Shown here: piece by piece, positions 6,824 to 14,423 of the stretch
Layout of the letters: each line of letters starts with the position of its first letter
Numbering within the stretch: position 1 is the first letter of the stretch
Source of the DNA: JBBRGK01 sp036741355
GTDB taxonomy: Bacteria; Chloroflexota; Dehalococcoidia; CAUJGQ01
Assembly (NCBI GenBank): GCA_036741355.1
Contig: DAINSK010000039.1
Location: 1 to 33,022 of the forward strand
DNA: 33,022 bases
Reading direction: 5' to 3'
Made by a program: the position numbers and the translations under genes
The notes under the pieces: generated by a model
Database searches by the model: none
Seen by the model: the letters and a program-made list of their open reading frames with translations, nothing else
What the model was told of the DNA's origin: nothing

Positions 6824-9822
6824 TGCGGCCGCTCGTTCTCAAGATACGCGGGCTCCGGAGCTACCGCGAAGAGGTCGAGATCGACTTCCGCGACCGCGAC
6901 CTGTTTGCGATCATCGGAGACACGGGCGCTGGCAAGTCGTCCATCCTCGACGCCCTCTGTTTCGCCCTGTACGGAACCGCGACCTGGTCCGGCAAGGCGG
7001 TCACCGACCTCATTTCGTCCGGCGCGGCGGCGCTCAGCGTTGAGCTCAGCTTTCGGGCCGACGACAGAATCTGGACGGTAAACCGCACGGCGCGGGCGGG
7101 GCCTGGCGCCTCACTCCACAAGCTCGTGGCGAACGACGACCCGTCTCTCCACTTCGATGCCGCTGCCACCGTTAATGAAAAGATCGAGGGGTTGGTTGGC
7201 CTTGACTACAAGGGGTTCCTCCGCGCGGTCGTGCTACCCCAGGGGCGATTCCAACAGCTCCTGCAAAGCACGCCCGGTGAGCGGAGCGCCGTGCTCAAAG
7301 CAATCTTCCGGGTGGACGAACTCGAGGCAGTCCGCGCCGCCGCGCTGACCGTCAGGAGCCGAGTCGTGGGGCCGTTAAGCGATGTCCGATACGAGCGCGC
7401 GAAGTACCTCGCCGATCCTTCATCTGCGGCGGACGCGGCGGACGGAGCCGCAGGGACGGCAAAGGACCGACTTGTCGTTGTCGAAGCAGCGGCGGTAGCA
7501 ATAGGCGCCGCTCGCACGTCGGCGGACGACGACCGCAACCGTGCGACCCGCCTTGAGGCGCACGCGGACGCGATCTCCCGAGTGCGGCGTCCTGGTGACG
7601 CCCAGCAGATTCGTGGACTCGCGGCACTGGAGGCAGAACTCTCCCGGCTGCTCAACGACGCATTAGAACGCGCCGGTGCCCACGAGACCAGCGCGAGCGC
7701 TATCGCGGCGGAGCTGAACGCGGCTGACCAGCTCGGGTTGGGGGCTGCGGGCCTCTCTAGTGCCGTTACCACTCTCGAGAGCGCGATCGTTGCCCTTCCA
7801 GAGATCAATGATGAAGCCGCTGCGCTCGCCGGCGAGAGGGCGCGACTTGTGGAACTCGGGGGGAAGATATCCGCCGACGAGAACTCGTTCAAAAGACTGG
7901 AGCAGAAAGCGACCGACGCCCGAGCAGCAGCTCGGTTGGCCGAGCAGTTGGCAACCGGCGCGCGCGATAGCCTAGACGGAGCGCGCGCGGCACTGCAAAC
8001 CGCTCGCAGACTTGTCGGCGAACGTGGTGCTGCTGTAAGCGAACACCAAGCAGCCGTCGAGGGGCACGAGAACCTCACAGCGCAGTTCTCCGCAGCGCAG
8101 GATGCTCACAGGGCTGCAGTGGATTCGCGGGTAGCAGCTGACGTGCAGCTTGAGGAGGTCCGGCGCAAGGACCATGCCGCGGCCGCGGCTGCAGGCCGTG
8201 GCCCCGGAGACCCGTGCCCCGTATGCACCAGGGAGCTTCCTTTCGGGTTCGCGCCGCCACATGCGGAGGGTGAAGCCGGCGCTCGACGGGCTCGCGATGA
8301 AGCTGCTCGCGAAGAGCAGGAGACTCTCGGAGCGAGCAAGCGCCTGGAGGGACTTGTCGAGGCTGCCGCACTTGCCGTTTCGAACGTCGCAAAGAAGCAA
8401 GCTGACGCCGAGGCGAAAGCGAAGACCTCGCTTGACCAGCTTGAACGCAGATTGCCGTCTGCACACCTCGCGGACGATGACGCCCTGCTGCTTGCCCCGC
8501 TCGTGGTTAAGGCTGGCGAAGCCGCCGACGCCTCGACAGGGGCCCGTACTGCGGCGCAGGAAGCAGAGCTCGCGGTGAACACAACCGGTACGGCGTTGGA
8601 CGGGTTGCGCGAGCAGCTGTCTCGACGGACACCTGAACTGCACAGCCGCACCACTCGATTGGAAAACCGACGAAAGCAGCAGGCAGATGCGATCGCTGCC
8701 CTCCCGGTTGACGTGCGCCCCGAAGCCCCAGGAGGCTTGGCCGAGCTCGAAGAGGCCTGCGCGTTGGCGGCCCTCCGTCTCAAGACGATCCGCGAATCAG
8801 AGCAGGAACGGGACAGGGAGAACGACGTGGCGGGGTCGGCGCGGAAGGTGCGCGATGCCCTCGCAGCGCGTATCCACACGGAAGTGCGTTTGCCCGCTGC
8901 TGCAGTGGAACGAAACCAGGCCGCGCTGGAGCAATGCCTGGGAACGGTTGCGGCAGAACTCGATCTCCCGGCCCCGGTATCGTCTGGACCCCACGAAACC
9001 TTGACCGCCACCGCCGCGACAGCAGCGGCACGCGATGCGCGCGCCGGCGAATTGCTCAGGTCCTCTAAGGACGGCTCGGCGGACGCGGTGCTGCGCGCTG
9101 AGGAAGCGGGGGAACGAATTGCGAAAGCCCTCGCTGACGCGGGGTGCGCAGACGCCGAAGGCCTTCGCCAACAGACGATTGAGGTCGCCGCCGACTTGAG
9201 ACAGGCGGAAGCCCAGAGGGACGACGCGATGCGGCAACAGCCAATTGTGGCCGCGTTGGATCTGCGGATTTCGGGCGCCAATGGCCTGGTTGCCGTGCTT
9301 GACGTGATCTACAGTCAGCTGTCCGACGCCAAGTTCATCGACTACGTGATTCGCCGCCGCCAGCTTGTCCTACTGGCCGTCGCCTCCGAGATCTTCGCGT
9401 CGATGACGAACGCGCGCTACGGCTTTGCCGAGGATTTCCGGATCGTCGACCGTTGGTCCGGCCAACCGCGCGACGTCATGACCCTGTCGGGTGGCGAGAC
9501 GTTCCTTGCCAGCCTCTCGCTGGCGCTGGCGCTGGTCGAGCTCGCAGGACGGGGCGGCGGGCGCCTCGAAGCGGTTTTCCTGGACGAGGGATTCGGATCG
9601 CTCGATGCGAACACGCTCCCGGATGCGCTGAGGGCGCTTGAGCAACAGGCTTCCGGCGGACGGCTAGTAGCAGTCGTTAGCCACCTTCGAGCGGTCGCCG
9701 AGACGATCGACCACGTTCTTCAGGTGACGCGGCAGCCGGAGGGGAGTAAGGCGCGTTGGTTAACACCTCAGCAACGCGATGCATTGTTGAACAGCGATGC
9801 CGAGTCCGGACTCTTGACGTGA
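6823..9822 (+). CDS. sbcC: SbcC/Rad50-family SMC-like ATPase
   Basis: A 999-residue Rad50-type protein. The N-terminal ATPase lobe has Walker A GDTGAGKSS (residues 32-40) and a Q-loop in the LPQGRFQQLL segment. Long alanine/glutamate/arginine-rich coiled-coil arms flank a zinc hook CPVC (Cys465-Cys468), almost exactly mid-protein. The C-terminal lobe carries the ABC signature LSGGE (888-892), Walker B VFLDEGF (Asp921, Glu922) and a D-loop SLD. The protein tethers and opens DNA ends and drives SbcD. It overlaps the sbcD stop codon by one base. It is the last gene of the operon; no convincing hairpin terminator was seen right after its TGA. It appears intact. Confidence 0.95.
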   Translation: MRPLVLKIRGLRSYREEVEIDFRDRDLFAIIGDTGAGKSSILDALCFALYGTATWSGKAVTDLISSGAAALSVELSFRADDRIWTVNRTARAGPGASLHKLVANDDPSLHFDAAATVNEKIEGLVGLDYKGFLRAVVLPQGRFQQLLQSTPGERSAVLKAIFRVDELEAVRAAALTVRSRVVGPLSDVRYERAKYLADPSSAADAADGAAGTAKDRLVVVEAAAVAIGAARTSADDDRNRATRLEAHADAISRVRRPGDAQQIRGLAALEAELSRLLNDALERAGAHETSASAIAAELNAADQLGLGAAGLSSAVTTLESAIVALPEINDEAAALAGERARLVELGGKISADENSFKRLEQKATDARAAARLAEQLATGARDSLDGARAALQTARRLVGERGAAVSEHQAAVEGHENLTAQFSAAQDAHRAAVDSRVAADVQLEEVRRKDHAAAAAAGRGPGDPCPVCTRELPFGFAPPHAEGEAGARRARDEAAREEQETLGASKRLEGLVEAAALAVSNVAKKQADAEAKAKTSLDQLERRLPSAHLADDDALLLAPLVVKAGEAADASTGARTAAQEAELAVNTTGTALDGLREQLSRRTPELHSRTTRLENRRKQQADAIAALPVDVRPEAPGGLAELEEACALAALRLKTIRESEQERDRENDVAGSARKVRDALAARIHTEVRLPAAAVERNQAALEQCLGTVAAELDLPAPVSSGPHETLTATAATAAARDARAGELLRSSKDGSADAVLRAEEAGERIAKALADAGCADAEGLRQQTIEVAADLRQAEAQRDDAMRQQPIVAALDLRISGANGLVAVLDVIYSQLSDAKFIDYVIRRRQLVLLAVASEIFASMTNARYGFAEDFRIVDRWSGQPRDVMTLSGGETFLASLSLALALVELAGRGGGRLEAVFLDEGFGSLDANTLPDALRALEQQASGGRLVAVVSHLRAVAETIDHVLQVTRQPEGSKARWLTPQQRDALLNSDAESGLLT

Positions 9823-10100
9823 TTCGGCCGCTTGTGGCGTTAGTGAGTCCGGGAGGCCCGCGCACCTGGTCGCCAATCATTCGGTGACTCTTGACGGGGC
9901 AGGGGTAGTAGTGAAGCAGAAAACCACGCTCTGGTCGCCTCGTCAGCGCGGGATCTAACCACGCTTGCCACATAACCCGCCTCACGCGTCTAGTTCATTA
10001 CTCGCCGCCCCGATGTCACACGTCTCTTCGTCCAGATTACCGAAGCTGTCGCAGCGAAACGTAGTGCGGACGCCACCGACAGGAGTCGGCCATCAGCGCG

Positions 10101-10184
10101 GCCAAGCGCGTCCTTCAACAGTTCAGCCGCCAGGAGAATCCCAGGTAGTGCACCAACGAAGCCGATCTTAGCCGCGGGGTAGCT
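10101..10184 (-). pseudogene. Possible ThiF/E1-like C-terminal remnant
   Basis: In one minus-strand frame a stretch reading KIGFVGALPGILLAAELLK resembles the helix near the C-terminus of ThiF/E1-like adenylyltransferases (commonly FVSALAGVLLAAELVK). There is no upstream adenylation domain and the frame degenerates on both sides. It lies in the 560-base gap between sbcC and the NIPSNAP gene and next to another gene scrap. The match is short and could be chance. Confidence 0.22.
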
Positions 10185-10188
10185 CTGG

Positions 10189-10333
10189 CCGAAAAGGAGC
10201 GGAGCGTTTGGAGGCACAGCGGCATCAGGAACAGCACGCCGACGAGGCTGGCAAACGCCGCGAAGCCTACGATGTTTGCGTTGTGGAACATGCGCTCGGT
10301 AAGCAGGCGCAGGTCGAGCAAGGCGGTGCGCCG
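10189..10333 (-). pseudogene. MFS (DHA2-type) drug-transporter fragment
   Basis: A minus-strand frame encodes about 48 residues with the look of a DHA2/EmrB-type transporter: LLDLRLL, then a MFHNANIVGFAAF transmembrane segment, then GVLFLMPLCLQTL. In the family this corresponds to the region of transmembrane helices 8-9. Nothing before or after in this frame continues the transporter, and the sequence runs into the plus-strand NIPSNAP promoter region. I read it as the remnant of a deleted efflux-pump gene. What I see is only the local resemblance; the family call is from memory of the motif. Confidence 0.4.
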
Positions 10334-10381
10334 CTTGCTACAATCTCGGCACAGATACAAACCCGACAGAGGAACGCGGGC

Positions 10382-10702
10382 ATGTTCTTTGAGCTCAGGC
10401 AGTACCGGACCTTTCCAGGCCAGCGCGAAAACTGGGTGCGCTTCATGGAAGAGGAGATCATCCCATTCCAGGTCGCAAAGGGGATGGTGATCGTCGGCAG
10501 CTTCGTGGGGCAGGAAGAGGACGACCTCTACGTCTGGATCCGCCGCTTCGAGAGCGAGGACGAGCGCAAGCGCCTCTACGATGCCGTTTACCAGAGCGAC
10601 CACTGGAAGACGAACATCGGCCCGCGCATTCCGCAGATGATGGACCGCGAGAAGATGAAGATTACCCGTATCGAGGCTACGCCGCACTCGGTGATCCAGT
10701 AG
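10382..10702 (+). CDS. NIPSNAP family protein
   Basis: A 106-residue protein of the NIPSNAP family, a ferredoxin-like alpha/beta-barrel fold. It starts with the typical MFFELRQYRTFPGQ strand, then FMEEEIIPFQ, the GSFVG..EDDLYVWIRRF strand pair and a helix with the pattern ERKRLYDAVYQSDHW. Members are small cytoplasmic dimers of unclear function, often beside catabolic genes. The frame is open 58 codons further upstream, but the ATG at 10382 has AGAGGA about 8 bases before it and homologues start here. It stands alone; the upstream DNA is decayed gene material. Confidence 0.88.
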   Translation: MFFELRQYRTFPGQRENWVRFMEEEIIPFQVAKGMVIVGSFVGQEEDDLYVWIRRFESEDERKRLYDAVYQSDHWKTNIGPRIPQMMDREKMKITRIEATPHSVIQ

Positions 10703-10952
10703 AGAGACTGGTCCCCGCGCGGGGCCTCGAGGTGTACTGCGTACACGTCACCCCGCGCCTGCCGGTCGTGTCGGGGCTGGGAACGTGACAGGCGGTGAAT
10801 CGCCGACTGCGTTGTGGCCCATCGCGCTGCGGAGACGGGACTGATGGTAGTCCAGCGGCCACCCCTCCACCATCCGGCGGCCTTAAGGACCGCATCATCC
10901 GAGTCGCGGCCGCCGCGACGGGAGCTGCTTGCAACCCGACGTTGGCGTTAAC

Positions 10953-11840
10953 CTACTTGCCTCTCCGTTCCCATACATACAGCCGATGAGATGAACCGCT
11001 TTCTAATAGCCAAATTGCCTCTTCCCCTTGAATTGTACGTACAATCGCCTCGACAAACAGGTGGCGGAATAGAAGCCTAATCCGTCTCAATTCCGCCGTA
11101 ATTGCTTCCGCACTCGGGTCATTTTGCTGCCCTTCATCGACGAAATCAGCGATTGACTCAAAAGTGTTTTCGTACTCCACCTTGCTCGCCGAACATGGAA
11201 TGATGAAACGTACTACTGCGGTTATTTCGTCAATCAAGTACAGCTCATCGTCAGCAAGAAGCTGGCTGGCCTCTTGCCTCGCCACCAATTTTCCCGCCCT
11301 AAATCTGCCATTCACGTGGCTAATGGAATAGCCACCGAAATGGTCAGACGCAAACTGCACGATCGTGTCGATAAAGGAGGATTCTTCCTCTCCCTCTCGA
11401 CGAGGGAAGGCCCCCTCAAATTTGGTTATCCCGACTTCCTGAAGCCGTCGGATTATCGTGTCAGAATAGAATAAGTCATCAAGCGCCCGTCGAAGCTCCA
11501 CCTGTCTGGTCAATGGAAGCAAGAACTCGTAGATTACGAGTTCGCCGTAGCGAAGGCGTTGATAGTCCGTGAATACTTTGCGGCTTTGCGTGGCCAGATG
11601 CTGGAAGCTGGTCAAGCTCAAGCGCAGGAAATCGCGCTTGACCCGCAGCATACCGCCCGGTTTCTCGATATACTCCTTCCATTGTTTAGAGATATAGGTA
11701 GTAACACTCGATTTCTTCCAGCCAGTGGCCGCGATGAAATCGTCTAAAGAGAACATGGACTGATCTTCCGCCCTACCGCGGAGGAAATTGTGAGCCTTTT
11801 CCTGGCGCTCCGGATTCCGCCCGCCTCTGTCGGGGTTCAT
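10953..11840 (-). CDS. Unassigned protein with likely N-terminal HTH, third gene of methylase/nuclease operon
   Basis: I do not recognise a family for this 295-residue protein. Residues about 29-62 (FSLDDFIAATGWKKSSVTTYI and on) look like a helix-turn-helix of the kind found at the N-terminus of defence-associated proteins. The remainder is mainly helical and charged, with no signal peptide, membrane segment or obvious nuclease motif, and ends in a beta-rich SSHRLYVWERRGK. Its ATG overlaps the stop of the PD-(D/E)XK gene by 4 bases (ATGA), so the two are translationally coupled. GC content is near 50 percent, clearly below the flanks, suggesting transfer. It may be a specificity or accessory subunit for the nuclease, a regulator, or a diverged restriction enzyme; the sequence does not decide. 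Confidence 0.75.
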   Translation of the reverse strand: MNPDRGGRNPERQEKAHNFLRGRAEDQSMFSLDDFIAATGWKKSSVTTYISKQWKEYIEKPGGMLRVKRDFLRLSLTSFQHLATQSRKVFTDYQRLRYGELVIYEFLLPLTRQVELRRALDDLFYSDTIIRRLQEVGITKFEGAFPRREGEEESSFIDTIVQFASDHFGGYSISHVNGRFRAGKLVARQEASQLLADDELYLIDEITAVVRFIIPCSASKVEYENTFESIADFVDEGQQNDPSAEAITAELRRIRLLFRHLFVEAIVRTIQGEEAIWLLESGSSHRLYVWERRGK

Positions 11841-12247
11841 ACAAGCTCACCCCTCATTGGCAGCCCGAAGTAGAGTCGTACCCAGTCTTCGAGGTCTTCA
11901 AGTGAGACCGCTTTGCCCGTTGAAATTAAGTATTGGCGCATATTGCTGGAAAATCCGGCGCCGCTGAAGACCACGATGCCCGGAATCGGCCAGGCCGCGA
12001 TATCGCTGATTGTGGCCGGAATCTTCTCCTCGGCAGAGCCGGCCTGCTCCTGTGCCTTACATTCAATGCCTAAAGTGCGACGTGTGACAGGGTCCCGAAC
12101 CACCAAATCAATCATGCGTACGGCACCCCACAACCGGCGACCCACTCGAACCTCGGTTTGCGTATCTAATCCAAGGCTGACCGCGAGGTCACGCGTCTGT
12201 GCCACCAATCCGTGCCCAGTTGTAGTCGCTTTCTTCCGGCCCGGCAT
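11837..12247 (-). CDS. Small PD-(D/E)XK nuclease-like protein
   Basis: A protein of about 136 residues with the core of a PD-(D/E)XK nuclease. A strand with RMIDLVV supplies the acidic residue, followed after a short turn by LGIECKAQEQ, giving D-x14-E-x-K, and a helix beginning AEEKIPATI. The rest is one more strand (GIVVFSG) and a helix, so it is close to a minimal fold. It sits 26 bases downstream of a Dam-type methylase gene and is coupled to the HTH protein gene, which makes restriction the likeliest role. The start at 12247 is chosen because AGAGAGG abuts the ATG at 12253 but sits 6 bases from the second one. Restriction activity is inferred from context. Confidence 0.8.
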   Translation of the reverse strand: MPGRKKATTTGHGLVAQTRDLAVSLGLDTQTEVRVGRRLWGAVRMIDLVVRDPVTRRTLGIECKAQEQAGSAEEKIPATISDIAAWPIPGIVVFSGAGFSSNMRQYLISTGKAVSLEDLEDWVRLYFGLPMRGELV

Positions 12248-12273
12248 GAGCATCCTCTCTGCGGTAAACCCAC

Positions 12274-13095
12274 TCAGGTGCTCGCATAGTTCCGAATTGC
12301 CAATTCCGTTATCTTTCCGCGACCACCTGAGTCGGAGTTTATCCTTCGTGCTGCGTAGAGCACGGTGAGGTTGTAATCCTTGTAGAGGTCCCGAACTAGC
12401 GGAACGTCGGAATTCGAGAGAAGGACGCGTGTCCCCTTCTCCGTGAGTGCGTGCACCGCGGTCGCAAGTCGGATTTGGTCGTCTTTAGTGAATGACGTAT
12501 TCGTGTAGCTCGTGAAGTTCGCCGTACTGGTAAGCGGAGCGTAGGGCGGGTCCAGATAGGCGAAGTCGCCTGTCCCCGCATCAGCAAGGGTCTGATCGAA
12601 GTCACCGCAAACGAGCCTGGCCATCTGCAAGCGCTTGGAGACCCGAAGGAGATTTCGTGGCTCATACAGCCGAGGTGCGGCCGGGTGTCGGCCAAACGGT
12701 ACATTAAATTCGCCTGCCCTATTGACACGGTATAGGCCATTGTATCCGGCCTTATTGAGGTAAATGAAACGGGCAGCACGCTGCGTGAGAGTCAACTGGC
12801 ATTCATTAGTGCCTCTGATTTGATAATAACGGTCCTTGTTCAGTACATGAGGTTGCAGAATATCGAGAGCTGCCATGACGGAGTCAGGTTCATCGCGAAT
12901 GGCCACATACAGATCGATTAAAGAACGATTAATATCGGAAATAATAGCATCTGTATACTTAGCGGTGCCTAAGGAAAAGAAAAGGGCGCCACTGCCAACA
13001 AATGGTTCATAATACGACCGAATGTTGCTTGGCGCCATACGCGTCAAGAGGGGGGCAAGGCTACGCTTGCCCCCCGCCCACTTTATGACCGGCAT
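12274..13095 (-). CDS. dam: Dam-family DNA adenine N6-methyltransferase
   Basis: A 273-residue alpha-class adenine methyltransferase. Motif X is KWAGGKR (residues 5-11), motif I (SAM binding) is EPFVGSG (30-36), and the catalytic motif IV is DPPY (182-185). Between them lies the target-recognition region with KAGYNGLYRVN and EFNVPFG, which is typical of Dam/DpnM enzymes that modify GATC; the exact site is inferred. The start is the ATG at 13095 behind GGGGA; a GTG just upstream is in frame. It is the first gene of a minus-strand operon with a PD-(D/E)XK nuclease and an HTH protein. The region is lower in GC than the flanks, pointing to a mobile restriction-modification cassette. An orphan regulatory methylase is less likely given the nuclease neighbour. 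Confidence 0.93.
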   Translation of the reverse strand: MPVIKWAGGKRSLAPLLTRMAPSNIRSYYEPFVGSGALFFSLGTAKYTDAIISDINRSLIDLYVAIRDEPDSVMAALDILQPHVLNKDRYYQIRGTNECQLTLTQRAARFIYLNKAGYNGLYRVNRAGEFNVPFGRHPAAPRLYEPRNLLRVSKRLQMARLVCGDFDQTLADAGTGDFAYLDPPYAPLTSTANFTSYTNTSFTKDDQIRLATAVHALTEKGTRVLLSNSDVPLVRDLYKDYNLTVLYAARRINSDSGGRGKITELAIRNYAST

Positions 13096-13205
13096 CACCG
13101 TCCCCGGTACTAACGCTGAGTCTCCGTCGAGCGGTATGTGGGGTTCTGGCGTGGTGATCCCTCCTTAGTAATAACGAACAAGTAATAACCGGCAGGACTC
13201 CATTC

Positions 13206-14423
13206 TTAGATCGCGCCGATCTCGCGCAGGACGTTCAGCTCGTCCAGTGAGTAGCCCAGGGCGCCGTAGACCTCGTGGTTGTGCTCGCCGAGTCGCGGCG
13301 CTGGGCCAATACGGCCCGGGTGCTCGGTGAACGCGTAGGGCGGTCCGGGTACGCGGAGCGGTTGGTGGAACCCCGGCTGGCTGACCTCCTGGAAGAAAGA
13401 CCGCGCCGTGGTGTGCGGGTCGTCTAACCACTCTTCAGGACGGCGGATCATTCCCCATGGAAGGCCCAGGCTCTGGCCGAGCATCCATATCTGATCGGCG
13501 TCCAGCGTGGACATCGCCGCACGCATCGCCTCCATGACCTCTGACCCATGCGCCATGCGGTCGCTCGCGTCGCCGAACTGCTAAAATAGCTCGCCAAAGC
13601 CCGCCTCGTCGGCCCAATCCAGAAAGCGGCGCCATGCGTCTTCATTAAAGGTCTGGCCGTAGTTTGCCCACCTCCGGTCACGCGTGGGCTTGAATGTCGG
13701 CGCCGTGATCATCGGCGACGCGTGGCGCCCCGTCTGACGTTGCACCAGGTTTCCGGCGTAGAACCAGTGCGTGGCGGCAAACTCCGTGCACACGGAAACG
13801 CAATCGTGCACCGCGACGTCGATCCGCTGGCCGCGGCCGCTGCGCTCTCGCCACTGGAGCGCGGCGAGCAGGCCGATGACGGCGTGGTGGCTGGCGATGT
13901 GGTAGGCGTGGTTCTCACCCGGGCGCACCGGCGGGACCTCGTGGTCGTCGTAGCCGCAGGAGTTGATCACCCCGCCCATCGCCATCTGGATCAGGTCGCC
14001 CGAGGCGTAAGCGGCGTAGGGGCCATCCGGCCCCCACGGCGTGACCGAAACCATGACCAGTCCCGGGTTCGCGGTGCAGAGCGCGTCATAGCCGGCGCCG
14101 AGCGCATCGAGCGAACCCGGCACCGCCGTCTCGATGATCGCGTCGGCCTGAGCCGCAAGCTGCAGCCAGAGGGCGCGGCCTTCGCGTGTCGCCAGGTTTA
14201 ACGTGACCGAGCGCTTGCTGGTGTTGTAATGCCAGAAGAAGAGCGAGCGCTCAATGTCGGGAACGTCGCCTGCAAACGGGCCGATCCGTCGCGTGGATGC
14301 CCCTTCCGGGGGCTCGACTTTGACCACGTGCGCGCCCATGTCTGCCAGCAGCTTGCCGGCCCACTCCGCCTGCTGATCGGCAAGCTCAACCACGCGCAGC
14401 CCTTCGAGCAGGAGGCGGGTCAT
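13206..14423 (-). pseudogene. Type III CoA-transferase (CaiB/BaiF) interrupted by an in-frame amber codon
   Basis: Read through, this is a full-length CaiB/BaiF-family protein of about 405 residues: N-terminal GLRVVELADQQAEWAGKLLADMGAHVVKVE, the RSVTLNLATREGR block and a C-terminal GRIGPAPRLGEHNHEVYGAL. A single TAG at 13583-13581 follows GFGELF, and the same frame continues without a shift (QFGDASD...), so one nonsense change splits it into roughly 280 and 124 residues. The ATG overlaps the stop of the upstream paralogue (ATGA). The site equivalent to the catalytic Asp of family III CoA-transferases is Tyr in an AYHIASHH segment, so even the intact protein would lack the canonical nucleophile. 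The lesion could be a real recent nonsense mutation, a sequencing error, or suppressed. Confidence 0.85.

Noticed and set aside
8106..9281. Long (391-residue) minus-strand open frame inside sbcC
   Set aside because: It is a Ser/Ala/Arg-rich antisense shadow of GC-rich coding sequence; sbcC motifs lie on the plus strand throughout.
10115..10687. 190-residue minus-strand open frame opposite the NIPSNAP gene
   Set aside because: Most of it is the antisense of the NIPSNAP gene. Only the short transporter-like part outside that gene (10189-10333) was kept, as a fragment.
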